35,823 nucleotides of DNA from Thermoanaerobaculia bacterium (GCA_027078415.1 JALWYX010000026.1:1-35823), one strand, 5' to 3'. Shown: positions 1 to 9,281, numbered from the stretch's first letter. The notes: generated by a model not told the origin, from the sequence alone. A program made the numbers and translations.

Positions 1-24
1 TAGAAGTTAAAGTAGGAGGATAAA

Positions 25-360
25 ATGGAGAATAAGTTTACAGTAGCGCCTTGGGTAGATATATTTGAAACGGAAAAGAATTTCGTTTTGCTCGCAGATA
101 TGCCAGGTGTACCAAAAGAAAAATTGGAAATAACTTTCGAGGGAGGAGTACTAAATATAAAAGGGGAAACAGATATAGATTCACCTAAAGGTAGGAAAAT
201 AATAGAAGAGTTCAAAAACGTAATCTACAAAAGATCTTTTTCATTCACAGGAGAAATAGATAGTGAAAAGATTGAAGCTGAGTTGAAAAACGGTACTCTT
301 TTCCTCAAACTCCCTAAAAGAGAACCTGCCAAGAAAAAGATACCTATAAAAACAGCATAA
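25..360 (+). CDS. Small heat shock protein, Hsp20/alpha-crystallin family
   Basis: ATP-independent holdase chaperone of the cytoplasm that binds unfolding proteins. The 111-residue product is almost all alpha-crystallin domain: it starts at PWVDIFE (residues 9-15), holds the family signature KNGTLFLKLPK at 88-98 and ends with the C-terminal anchoring motif IPI at 106-108. The N-terminal arm is only about 8 residues, much shorter than the 25-50 common in bacterial Hsp20s, so oligomers may be small (inference). The ATG is set by an AGGAGGA ribosome binding site at 14-20. Only 24 bases precede the gene in the window, so it may be the last gene of an operon entering from the left. A strong terminator follows immediately. 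Confidence 0.93.
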   Translation: MENKFTVAPWVDIFETEKNFVLLADMPGVPKEKLEITFEGGVLNIKGETDIDSPKGRKIIEEFKNVIYKRSFSFTGEIDSEKIEAELKNGTLFLKLPKREPAKKKIPIKTA

Positions 361-363
361 TAA

Positions 364-390
364 ATGGGGAGGGAAACCCTCCCCATTTTT
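364..390 (+). terminator. Rho-independent terminator after hsp20
   Basis: A 10-bp GC-rich perfect stem (ATGGGGAGGG at 364-373, CCCTCCCCAT at 377-386) with an AAA loop is followed by a T run, starting 4 bases after the hsp20 stop codon. It ends the plus-strand transcript. Confidence 0.93.
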
Positions 391-819
391 CCCCCCTACA
401 AAAGTAGAGTATCAGGTACAAAAAGAAGAAGGGGAAAAATTGTACTCTTACATTTAATTAGGTTTATTTTCATATATTGAGAAAGAAAAAAGATTTAGAT
501 TATTGTAATAAATTGTTACATATCTTTATGCTTTACTCTCCTTATTGTTCAAGGTAACAAACTCTATATAACGCGCATGTGAATAGTTCTACCTCTACCA
601 ATATACAACATCTCTACAACTTCAAAAACCTCTTTGTACAGTTTCCACTTTCACTACACTTGTCCAATATTTTACTCCTACCTCTTATTTGACACTACTA
701 CCAATCTACAGAAATTTCTTACAATTTTTAGGCAAAAATTTTAACTTTCATTATCGCAATAGAGAGCTCCATTTCATACTTACCCACTTTCGCAACCTAA
801 ATCCATAATATCTCTCAAA
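391..819. other. Gene-free AT-rich stretch
   Basis: This 429-base gap separates the convergent hsp20 and exported-protein genes. I see no open frame with a ribosome binding site, no RNA gene and no clear second terminator for the minus-strand operon. It may be decayed sequence, but no relic is recognisable. Confidence 0.6.
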
Positions 820-1269
820 CTATTCTGGTAACAAATCTATAGACACATGCATAGTTTTAGCTTTATCTATACCGTATTTCAGAGTAACAAACGGTATTTT
901 TATAATCTTTCTATGTTCATTGTCGTTCAATTCCTTTTTCACTCCCACCATACCGTCTATAACTTTTCCAGCTTTATCGTACCACTCTATAGTTATTATT
1001 GCGTCCCAATCTGAGTCGGAGTAGTTACTGTATTCAAGGTAAACAACCAACGGCGTAGCGTAAGCTTCTCCTCCCGGTCTACCTATTTTAGAAGTTATTG
1101 TATTTTGCGTTGCTATCCTAAACATATGAAGTTTTATAGGACCTGTTTCAACATCCATTTTTATCCACTCATCCAAAACAAATTTCATTTTTTTATCGTA
1201 CGCTTCTGCGTATACTAAACTTGCAAATAGAACAAAAATAACTCCACATACCTTCACTACTCTACGCAT
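820..1269 (-). CDS. Small exported protein of unknown function
   Basis: A 149-residue protein with a clear Sec signal peptide: basic start (MRRVVK), hydrophobic core at about 7-20 and likely cleavage after VYA (residue 21) or AEA (23). The mature part, about 126 residues, looks like one beta-rich domain. It contains a segment GRPGGEAYATPLVVYLEY (63-80) followed by alternating hydrophobic/polar strands, and a KYGIDKA motif near the end. There are no cysteines in the mature part and no membrane anchor, so a periplasmic location is inferred. I do not recognise a characterised family. The ATG overlaps the end of the preceding CCA-transferase gene by 8 bases, so translation is probably coupled and the gene is last in the dnaE operon. 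Confidence 0.8.
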   Translation of the reverse strand: MRRVVKVCGVIFVLFASLVYAEAYDKKMKFVLDEWIKMDVETGPIKLHMFRIATQNTITSKIGRPGGEAYATPLVVYLEYSNYSDSDWDAIITIEWYDKAGKVIDGMVGVKKELNDNEHRKIIKIPFVTLKYGIDKAKTMHVSIDLLPE

Positions 1270-3901
1270 CTACCTCTCCTTTCTTTTTCACAAAATTAAT
1301 AGCATATTTTAATTCTTCTTCAAATCCAGAATTTATCTCTCTATTTATGATAGCATCTTTAACCGCTTTTAACGCTTCTCCTATAATAGGACCCTCTTCG
1401 ATGCCAGAATCTATCAGGTCTTTACCCTTTATACTTATACTGATCTTCCCCACATTGACAAGATAATCGTGTATTTTATCTTTAGTTTTATCATCAGCCA
1501 AAGCAAACGCCAGCAACAGTTCCTCTTTTGAACAACTATCTATGGTAGAAAATATATCGCTACGTTTTATCCCATTTTTTCCTATGTGCCAAAGCATGTT
1601 TTTTATACGTTTTTCCAAGGTTACAAAGTATCCTTTTTCCAACATAAAAACTTTCTCAATCTTGTTCCTCTTCTCTACATCATGGCCAAGGGCTATAGCT
1701 TTTAAAACTATATCTCCTACATCTATATTGCCCAGCTTTATATTTTCTATCTGAATCCAATCCCATACCTTCCGCACTTTAAGTATATTTGTAGCCACCC
1801 TATCCGAGTAAAGGTTAAAACCAAAGATAGCTTCTGAGACTCCGAGAGAATCCAATCTCTTTAAGTTTTCAAGAACTCTATCTAAAGAATCTACAACACT
1901 CCAAAAGGCACGTTTTAGCCTATTAAAAGACAAATACTTTATAACGTCTAAACGTACAGCAGTCTTTGCCATCTTCTCAGTATCAGATGCCATTTTAAAT
2001 CCCAAACGACTTTCCAAGGAAACTGCTCTAAATATGCGAGTAGGATCCTCTATAAAGGATAAACTATGCAGAACCCTTATTATTTTGTTTTTAAGGTCTC
2101 GCAGTCCTCCAAAAAAGTCTACAATTCTATAGCGTTTTTCTCCTGTAAGTTTCACTGCAAGAGCATTTATTGTAAAGTCTCTACGCATAAGATCGTTTCT
2201 AAGAGGAGACAAATTAACCTCAGGTAAAGATGCTGGATACTTGTAACTCTCCGTCCTTGCCGAGGCGAGATCGAATACAAAGTTGCTTCCATATATCTTG
2301 GCTGTGAAAAAAGGTTTGTGTAATTTAACTTCCAAATTCAAATGCTTTTTTATAGTTTCCGCAAATACAAGAGCATTTCCCTCAACCATCAGATCTATAT
2401 CTACCACTTTTTTCCCTAAAAGTATGTCTCTTACTGTACCACCTACCATATAAAGCGATACTTTTTCCTTCTCGGCCAATTCTACAACATCTCTAAGCAC
2501 CCTTAGTCTATCGCTACCTATAAGAGAAACCAATCTATCTTCACTAAGAGTTTGGGTAACTGTTCCTCCTATTGTCCTGTCCGCATATTCACTTTCTAGA
2601 ATAAAATAAGATACAGCAGCCTTTAGAAGCATGTTTCTCGTTATTATACCCATAGGTAATTTTGAAGGTTCACCTACCAAAACGAATCGTGGATTGTTCA
2701 AAATAAATTCCTTTGCAACCTGAGTGAGTTTACTATTTGGAGAGACCCAATTAACGTATGGGTTTAAGACTGAAGAAACAGGTTTATCAGCCAATCCATG
2801 TTTGATAGCTTTATCTATTATCTGTCTTGTTACAGCTCCTACCACTTTTTTTTCAGAGTTTACGACTGGCAAAGAATTGACATTTAAATTTCTAAGTGTT
2901 TCGTATGCATCATACACTCTACGTTTTTCTTCAACAGTATAGACTGGGCTGACCATTATATCTGCTGCCTTTATTTCGTAGGTATTGAATTTACTCAAAT
3001 AAAGAACAAGCCTATTGTAAACCTCTTTCAGAGAAGCGAATTTCAAAGAAGCGGCTGCAGCAGTGGAGTGACCTCCTCCCCATCCCAGAGTATTGAGGAT
3101 TTCCCCAACGTTAAAAAGTTCGTTTCTTGAACGTGCTATAACAGCTACTCTATCAGGTTCTTGTATGAGTAGAAAAATAGCATCCAAACGAAGAATTGCT
3201 AAAATCATATTAGCCATGGGAGCTAGTTCTTCTACAAACTCAGGAGTATAGAGCTCTGCTATCCCTACTTCAAATCCACCTGTTTTAATTTTCTTCAGTT
3301 TATCGGCAATCTTATAAAGAACTCTTAAATGATCCTTGGTAAATCTGGGTAATGCATATACACGAACCGTTCTAAGATTTGCACCGATTTTAAGTAATTC
3401 TGCCGCAGCAAAAAGATCTCTATAAGAGGTGTTAAGGTAAGATAAGGAGCCCGTATCTTCGTATATACCAGCTAAAAGTAACGTTGCATATTGTGGTTCT
3501 AATTCTACTTTGCCTCGCAAAAATTCCCATACCAGTGTAGATGTAGACCCCACTGTCTCATCTACTACTCCGCAACTATAACTTAGATCATCATGAGCAG
3601 GAGGATGATGGTCAAAAACCGTTACCCTTTTATCTTTTATCAAATCAGCCACTATACCGATTCTGGATCTTTGTCGAGTATCAACCACAACTACTTCATT
3701 AAAAATTAGTTTTTTCAATTCTTTTACAGTAATTAAATTTTTTATACCATTAGGAAAAAGATAGTTAAGTAACTCCTGAGACTGCTTGTTTAAAGATCCA
3801 GGGAAAAAAATTTTAGAATTTTCATACAATCTCGCCAATGCAAGCGAAGACGCAACTGCATCTATATCAGCTCCAATATGTGTTACTATCAATCTATTCA
3901 T
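1262..3901 (-). CDS. DHH-CBS-CBS-tRNA nucleotidyltransferase fusion (CCA- or A-adding enzyme)
   Basis: An 879-residue multidomain protein. Residues 1-300 form a DHH/DHHA1 phosphoesterase module: H8 and the D12/D14 pair, DHH at 97-99, and GGGHSTAAAA at 275-284. Two CBS domains follow at about 310-430. From about 470 it is a class II tRNA nucleotidyltransferase: GGTVRD at 487-492, the catalytic DID at 501-503, RRDFTINALA at 573-582 and EDPTRIFRA at 618-626. The C-terminal part adds CCA, or only A or CC, to tRNA 3' ends. The DHH part resembles oligoribonuclease/NrnA-type phosphodiesterases, and the CBS pair may sense adenosine nucleotides (inference). Such fusions are known in several lineages. 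Whether the enzyme adds all of CCA cannot be read from the sequence. It overlaps the dnaE stop by 8 bases. Confidence 0.93.
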   Translation of the reverse strand: MNRLIVTHIGADIDAVASSLALARLYENSKIFFPGSLNKQSQELLNYLFPNGIKNLITVKELKKLIFNEVVVVDTRQRSRIGIVADLIKDKRVTVFDHHPPAHDDLSYSCGVVDETVGSTSTLVWEFLRGKVELEPQYATLLLAGIYEDTGSLSYLNTSYRDLFAAAELLKIGANLRTVRVYALPRFTKDHLRVLYKIADKLKKIKTGGFEVGIAELYTPEFVEELAPMANMILAILRLDAIFLLIQEPDRVAVIARSRNELFNVGEILNTLGWGGGHSTAAAASLKFASLKEVYNRLVLYLSKFNTYEIKAADIMVSPVYTVEEKRRVYDAYETLRNLNVNSLPVVNSEKKVVGAVTRQIIDKAIKHGLADKPVSSVLNPYVNWVSPNSKLTQVAKEFILNNPRFVLVGEPSKLPMGIITRNMLLKAAVSYFILESEYADRTIGGTVTQTLSEDRLVSLIGSDRLRVLRDVVELAEKEKVSLYMVGGTVRDILLGKKVVDIDLMVEGNALVFAETIKKHLNLEVKLHKPFFTAKIYGSNFVFDLASARTESYKYPASLPEVNLSPLRNDLMRRDFTINALAVKLTGEKRYRIVDFFGGLRDLKNKIIRVLHSLSFIEDPTRIFRAVSLESRLGFKMASDTEKMAKTAVRLDVIKYLSFNRLKRAFWSVVDSLDRVLENLKRLDSLGVSEAIFGFNLYSDRVATNILKVRKVWDWIQIENIKLGNIDVGDIVLKAIALGHDVEKRNKIEKVFMLEKGYFVTLEKRIKNMLWHIGKNGIKRSDIFSTIDSCSKEELLLAFALADDKTKDKIHDYLVNVGKISISIKGKDLIDSGIEEGPIIGEALKAVKDAIINREINSGFEEELKYAINFVKKKGEVDA

Positions 3902-6900
3902 AAACTAAACGATAAGATCTGTCACCCAAACATGCGGTAATCGCTTTACCCAAATCTATAGACCATTCTATACCCTTAGTAAAAACAGTATATACATCCC
4001 CATTAACTGTGATTACTACTTCAAGGTTTGTATTACCCTTGTTACTTTTAATGATATTTAGAAAAGAATCGTAAACCGCATCTAATTTATCTCCTGTAGT
4101 AAAAATAACCATTTTAGCCACTGGTTTTTCTAGAAGTTCTTTTATAGGAACTATTTCACTAGCTATAATTTCTCTCTCTCCGCCCCTTTCGCGCACTACC
4201 CCTTTTACAACAACTATCTCTCCTTCTTTTAAAAAAGAATCAAATTTTTCCAATTCCGATGGAAATACCTGTACATTAACAGCACCATACTTATCGTACA
4301 GTTTAAAATGAGCTTTTACTTTTCCCTTATTAACACCCGTTTTTATCTTTCCTCGTACTACCTTTCCTGTAACCCCTCCTAAAGATACGGTAGAATTAAC
4401 GTATTTTTCTTGCAAAGACGCAGTATCACAAGAAGTTACTGCTTGTATAAAGTAGGAATATTCTCCTAAAGGGTCCCCGCTAAGAAAAAATCCAAACGAT
4501 TCTTTTTCCATACTAAGCAGTTCTCTTTCATCCATATCTACTTTTTTGATAGGTAATTCCTGTACTATACTATCCATCGTAAAAAGCAGTCGTTTACGAG
4601 AGCGCAATATCTTCTTGTTTCTTTCTACAGCCTCTAGTAGTTCTGGCAAACTTTCTAAGAGAGATTTCCTATTTATTCCGAATTGGTCAAAACAACCAGC
4701 TTTTACAAGAGCTTCTACTGTCTTTCTATTAACCTCGGGATAAACTCTATTTACAAAATCTATAAAATTTTGGTATAAACCGTTCTTTTCTCTCTCCTCT
4801 ATTACTATTGATGCTGCTGCTGATCCAACTCCTTTTATAGCTCCTAAACCAAACCTTATTCCATTATCTTCATCATTTACCACAAATTCCCAAGAACTAT
4901 CATTTATAGATGCAGGAAGTATTTTTATTCCCATAGATAAAGCTTCTTTTAAATATTTAAAGACGTTATCCGAGCTACCCATTTCTGAAGTAATAAGAGC
5001 CGCCATAAATTCCAAAGGGTAATGTACTTTTAGATAAGCAGTTTGATAAGCGAGTAAGGCATAAGCTACCGAGTGGCTTTTATTAAAACCGTAACCTGCG
5101 AAAGGTTCTATATACCGCCACAGCTCCTCTACTTTGTGGCGAGGAAAACCTTGTTTTACACCACCTTCTATAAATTTCTCTCTTTGCTTCTCCATAATTT
5201 CTGGCTGTTTTTTACCCATAGCTTTCCTTAATATATCCGCTTCTCCCATGGAAAAACCTGCTATCTTAACAGCTATCTGCATAACCTGTTCTTGATATAC
5301 AATAACTCCGTAAGTCTCCGAGAGAATCTCCTTGGTCTCGGGCAAAATATAATCTACCTTCTCTTCACCCTTCTTCCTCCTAGCGTAAGTGATAGGCATA
5401 GCTTCGGACAAAGCACCAGGCCTGTAAAGTGCATTAAGAGCAGCTAAATCTTCAAATTTATCGGGGTTTGTCATCAGTAAAAGATCTCGCATACCTGCAG
5501 ACTCAAACTGAAACACTCCCGCAGTTCTACCTTCAGAAAATAACCTATACACTTCCGGATCATCCAGAGGTATCGATGCAATATCTACCTCTTTACCCTT
5601 TTTCCGAAGCATTTGCACACAATCGTCTATAACCGTTAAAGTCTTAAGACCCAAAAAGTCCATCTTAAGAATGCCAAGTCTCTCTATAACATCTTTGTCC
5701 CATTGAGTTGCAATCTCTCCTTTAGAACTCCTATATAGAGGAACCAATTCATCAACAGAAGTAGGAGTTATAACTATACCAGCAGCGTGCAAAGAAGCAT
5801 GTCTAGTCAATCCCTCTAATTTCATTCCTATATCAAATATCTCTTTTACTTTTTCATCCTTCTTTATAAGTTCAGAAATCCCTGGAACTTCCTCTACCAC
5901 CGCACCTAACGACCTAGACATAGGGGGAATTAATTTAGCGATTTTATCGACTTCCTGATAACTAAATCCCAAAACTCTACCCACATCTCTAATAACTGCT
6001 CTAGCAGCTAAAGTACCGAAAGTAATTATCTGTGATACTTTATCTTCACCGTATTTATCTTGAACGTACTTTATTACTTCTCCCCTTCTACGCATACAAA
6101 AATCTATATCTATATCTGGCAGACTCACTCTTTCTGGATTAAGAAATCTCTCGAAAAGCAATCCGTATCTAAGAGGATCTATATCGGTAATATACAAAGC
6201 ATAGGAAACAAGGGATCCTGCAGCAGAACCTCTACCTGGGCCCACAGGAATATTCTTGCTCCGGGCATATTTAACGAAATCCCACACTATAAGAAAATAA
6301 CCGGAAAACCCCATGTCGGTTATTATCTTCAGCTCATCATTTAACCGCTTCCAGTAGACCTCTTCATCGTAAATCATAAGATTATGCTCCTTTAAAAACC
6401 GTAAACGAGCCTCCAAACCTTCATAAGCAATCTTCTTCAAATAACTGTTTAAATCGTAACCCTCAGGTACAGGGAAGTCTGGCAAAAAAAATCTACCTTC
6501 CGGAATCCTAACATTACACATCTCAGCCACAACCAAAGTGTTCTCTATAGCTTCCGGAAAAGAAGCGAAAACAGACTTCATCTCAGAAGGAGATTTAAAA
6601 TAAAACTGGTCAGTCTCAAACCTCAACCTGTCTTCTTCATATATATACGACTGAGTTCCTATACACAACAACACATCGTGAGCTTTGGCATCAACTTTAT
6701 CCAAATAATGAGCATCGTTAGTAGCTACTACCCTAATACCAAACTGTTTCGCCAAACTGTAGAGAACTTCATTAACCTCCTTCTGAACAGCTAAGCCGTG
6801 ATCCATAAGCTCTATAAAGAATCTCTCACGTCCAAATATATCTAGAAACCTCTTTATCTCCCTTTTAGCCTCATCGATCCTTTTACTCACTATATTTTGC

Positions 6901-7325
6901 TGCAAAACTCCCTGCAAACATGCAGAAAGACAGATTATCCCTTCGTTATACTTCTCCAATAGATCAAAATCCAATCGAGGTTTATAATAATACCCCTCAG
7001 TAAAAGCTTTGCTCGATATCTTTATAATATTCCTAAAACCAACTTCACTAGCTGCCAAAAGTAAGATATGATAAATCTTAGATCTTTTATCCCTGGTAAA
7101 CCTGCTAGAGGTCGTAAAATAACCTTCCATACCGATTATAGGTTTTATATTTCTTTTTCTACATTCTTCATAAAACCAGATGGCACCAAACAGATTACCA
7201 TGATCTGTCAGCGCTACAGCGGGCATTGAAAACTCCTTAGCTTTAGCTACTAGCTGATCTATACGATTAGCACCATCCAAAAGAGAATATTCACTATGAA
7301 CGTGTAAATGAACAAAATCACTCAT
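3894..7325 (-). CDS. dnaE: DNA polymerase III alpha subunit (DnaE)
   Basis: Replicative polymerase, 1143 residues, the usual length for DnaE1. The N-terminal PHP domain has HLHVH (6-10), D17, DH at 41-42, E67, H86 and DAH at 204-206, so most metal ligands look intact. The polymerase active site is PDIDID at 403-408 plus the aspartate of KMDFLG (about 556), matching E. coli D401, D403 and D555. A helix-hairpin-helix region (GLGAIKGVGSAAAS) and an OB fold (about 980-1070) follow. I choose the ATG at 7325 over the TTG at 7331 because GAGGT sits 6 bases before the ATG and directly abuts the TTG. It is the first gene of dnaE-CCA-exported protein, and its 5' end faces the binding-protein pseudogene. 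Confidence 0.97.
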   Translation of the reverse strand: MSDFVHLHVHSEYSLLDGANRIDQLVAKAKEFSMPAVALTDHGNLFGAIWFYEECRKRNIKPIIGMEGYFTTSSRFTRDKRSKIYHILLLAASEVGFRNIIKISSKAFTEGYYYKPRLDFDLLEKYNEGIICLSACLQGVLQQNIVSKRIDEAKREIKRFLDIFGRERFFIELMDHGLAVQKEVNEVLYSLAKQFGIRVVATNDAHYLDKVDAKAHDVLLCIGTQSYIYEEDRLRFETDQFYFKSPSEMKSVFASFPEAIENTLVVAEMCNVRIPEGRFFLPDFPVPEGYDLNSYLKKIAYEGLEARLRFLKEHNLMIYDEEVYWKRLNDELKIITDMGFSGYFLIVWDFVKYARSKNIPVGPGRGSAAGSLVSYALYITDIDPLRYGLLFERFLNPERVSLPDIDIDFCMRRRGEVIKYVQDKYGEDKVSQIITFGTLAARAVIRDVGRVLGFSYQEVDKIAKLIPPMSRSLGAVVEEVPGISELIKKDEKVKEIFDIGMKLEGLTRHASLHAAGIVITPTSVDELVPLYRSSKGEIATQWDKDVIERLGILKMDFLGLKTLTVIDDCVQMLRKKGKEVDIASIPLDDPEVYRLFSEGRTAGVFQFESAGMRDLLLMTNPDKFEDLAALNALYRPGALSEAMPITYARRKKGEEKVDYILPETKEILSETYGVIVYQEQVMQIAVKIAGFSMGEADILRKAMGKKQPEIMEKQREKFIEGGVKQGFPRHKVEELWRYIEPFAGYGFNKSHSVAYALLAYQTAYLKVHYPLEFMAALITSEMGSSDNVFKYLKEALSMGIKILPASINDSSWEFVVNDEDNGIRFGLGAIKGVGSAAASIVIEEREKNGLYQNFIDFVNRVYPEVNRKTVEALVKAGCFDQFGINRKSLLESLPELLEAVERNKKILRSRKRLLFTMDSIVQELPIKKVDMDERELLSMEKESFGFFLSGDPLGEYSYFIQAVTSCDTASLQEKYVNSTVSLGGVTGKVVRGKIKTGVNKGKVKAHFKLYDKYGAVNVQVFPSELEKFDSFLKEGEIVVVKGVVRERGGEREIIASEIVPIKELLEKPVAKMVIFTTGDKLDAVYDSFLNIIKSNKGNTNLEVVITVNGDVYTVFTKGIEWSIDLGKAITACLGDRSYRLVYE

Positions 7326-7380
7326 GATCAAACCTCACTCTATCACTACTATAATCCTTAGATAGAAAAGTAATGTCTCT

Positions 7381-7424
7381 ATTATTTATAGTAACAATCA
7401 TCATTATTTATAGTAACAATCATC
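7381..7424 (+). repeat. 22-bp perfect tandem duplication
   Basis: Two identical adjacent 22-base copies (7381-7402 and 7403-7424) lie inside the signal-peptide codons of the binding-protein relic. Twenty-two is not a multiple of three. With one copy removed, the ATG at 7373 reads in frame through the lipobox cysteine at 7437. Confidence 0.96.
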
Positions 7425-8071
7425 ACTCTTGTAGGATGTAACCTTCCCAAAGCAACAAACTTACGAGTAGCAATAAGTAACGACCTTGCAACATTAGAGC
7501 CTCACTTACACGATGATAACATCACTCATCAAATATTGGTAAACTGTTATCCACCAATTATCAGGTTAAATATAGATGAGGAGAAATTGAATACCTTCTA
7601 GCAAGAAAATATATTGGCAAACAAAATACAAAATAAAAGTAGAATTAGATGATTCTATAACTTCTGTATCGGAGAGAAAACTCTTAGCAAAAGATGTTGC
7701 AGCCTCATTTAGAAGAATGTTAAAGTTAAACTCTTCTCTTAAAAGATATTTACATAAAATAAAAAAAAGATGTTATACCACCAACAATTCTAGAGATTAC
7801 CTACGAGAATCTTCAATCACATTCACCTCGTTTTTAACCTTCATAGGGATAATACCCGATCCATACACTACTTATATACATAGCAGAAGACAATCAACTA
7901 TCCCTCCAATAGGTTCATACTTTATAGAAAGATATAAAAATGAAAAATATATAGTTTTAAAAGCACAAAAACCTTCCACACATATAACGAAAGTACATAT
8001 CAATTTCTTACCTGATGCTGAAAAACTAGTAGAAGAACTACTACGCGGAGACTTAGACCTGATAACAGATA

Positions 8072-8080
8072 CCCCCCCCC
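8072..8080 (+). repeat. C9 homopolymer at a frameshift
   Basis: Nine consecutive C lie exactly where the reading frame of the binding-protein relic changes. Eight C would join the upstream ITDTPP to the downstream TLVNNLSG in one frame. Confidence 0.85.
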
Positions 8081-8707
8081 ACGCTAGTAAACAATTTGTC
8101 TGGCAAAGATAAAATTGCTCTTAAAATAAAGCGCAGCGTAGGAGTTTTCTATTTAGGGCTAAACCCCAAATTTCCACCCTTTGATGACATAGAAGTGCAA
8201 TAAGCCATCTCACTGGCACTGAATAAACGCTTACTCGCCAAACATATTGTCAACGGTTACGGAATCGTTGAAAATCAGATGTCAACTCCTGACCTTTTAG
8301 GTTATGACCCCAAGATGAAAGATACTCCTTAAAATCTACTAAAAGCTAAAAAGATAATAGAAAATAAAAAAAGAAAAGGTGTAGATCTAGATATAACCTT
8401 ACAAACTCGCTTAGGAAGAAAAAGAGTAGCCAATACAATAGCAGACCAACTAAGAAAAGCAGGATTTAAGATAAAAGTTGTTGAAAGAAAATGGCCAGAA
8501 ATTTACAAAGATCTTAAAGAGCAAAAGGTCGGTTTCTAATACGGAGCATGGTTTTCAGTAAGTGGTCATACATTAGAATTCCCCTTAAACTCTGTACACA
8601 CCCCTTCTCCTAACGGCCTAGGAAAAAGTAACTTTACAGGATACTCAAATCCAGAAGTAGATGAAATTATAAAAAAAATTGACACAATACCAGATATAGC
8701 AAAACAG

Positions 8708-8747
8708 AAAAAATTAATAAGTAAAATAAAAAATTAATAAGTAAAAT
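8708..8747 (+). repeat. 20-bp perfect tandem duplication
   Basis: Two identical 20-base copies (8708-8727 and 8728-8747) lie near the 3' end of the binding-protein relic. They shift the frame. One copy alone gives KQKKLISKIMKKLL and an open frame to the TAG at 8893. Confidence 0.95.
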
Positions 8748-8895
8748 AATGAAAAAATTACTAAAAGAGAAAGTATATATACCTACTTTTATCCCTTTCT
8801 ATATATACGCTATGGATACAAGACTATATTTTGATCCACGTATCGATAGACGACTATACTTTCAAGATATGAAATGGAAACTAACAAGTAACTAG

Positions 8896-9281
8896 ATATA
8901 TTTACCATATAACAACAATTTGCGAGTTTTATCATAAATAAAACCAAATCTAAACTATCTTTATTCGAAAAAATAACTATTTAGCGTGCTCTGCACAAAA
9001 ATATAGAGCCAATAGTTTGAAATTGTGCAGAAGAAACATCCATATAAATTGCTATTTCCAACGGTATAACTTTCACAATCTAGCTTAGAACTTTTCTAAG
9101 TAACAACGATAAATCCGCAAGACTAACTATGATCAAGCAAAAATTTATGTAGAATTTCAATCTACTAAAAACCTATCTACGGTTACATTGCATAAAGATT
9201 TATAAAAACAGATAAACAACCAACGTTATTTAAAAAGTTACCGGTGTATAGAATTTAGATAGTACACAGAAAAACTGCAGT
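8896..9281. other. Gene-free stretch between the pseudogene and rlmB
   Basis: 386 AT-rich bases with no intact gene. On the minus strand, 9163-8981 reads 61 codons with one internal TAG (9080-9082) and a protein-like composition (for example VKVIPLEIAIYMDVSS). It may be a gene relic, but I cannot assign it. There is no convincing terminator for rlmB. Confidence 0.5.

Larger units (their letters stand above)
7373..8895 (+). pseudogene. Broken ABC transporter substrate-binding lipoprotein (family 5, oligopeptide type)
   Basis: Translating piecewise gives a nearly complete SBP_bac_5 protein of about 490 residues. It has a signal peptide with lipobox LVGC (cysteine codon 7437-7439), then segments typical of the family: ATLEPHLHD, LLAKDVAASFRRML, PPIGSYFIERY, NEKYIVLKAQKP and LRGDLDLITD, then AISLALNKRLL, a GYSNPEVDEIIKKID segment and a C-terminal LYFQDMKW. 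The lesions seen are a 22-bp tandem duplication (7381-7424) just after the ATG at 7373, a TAG at 7599, a frameshift near 7602-7614, one extra C in the run 8072-8080, TAA at 8201, 8330 and 8537, and a 20-bp tandem duplication (8708-8747). Removing each duplication restores the frame. The final stop is TAG at 8893-8895. The open stretch 7717-8112 is only part of this relic. Confidence 0.9.

Noticed and set aside
7717-8112. A 131-codon plus-strand open frame as an intact gene
   Set aside because: It is the middle part of the broken binding-protein gene; the family pattern continues on both sides in other frames.
8201-8539. Reassigned TAA (stop read as an amino acid) to explain the in-frame TAA codons
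   Set aside because: Intact genes here end with TAA, TAG and TGA, for example hsp20 (TAA), dnaE (TAG) and tmk (TGA). The relic also has frameshifts that recoding would not fix.
7381-8747. Phase-variable (contingency) locus based on the tandem repeats and C9 run
   Set aside because: Several fixed stop codons and an extra frameshift mean no single repeat change can restore the protein.
9255-9281. ACTGCAGT followed by T-rich sequence after rlmB as a terminator
   Set aside because: It is a short palindrome without a loop or a stable stem, so it does not qualify.
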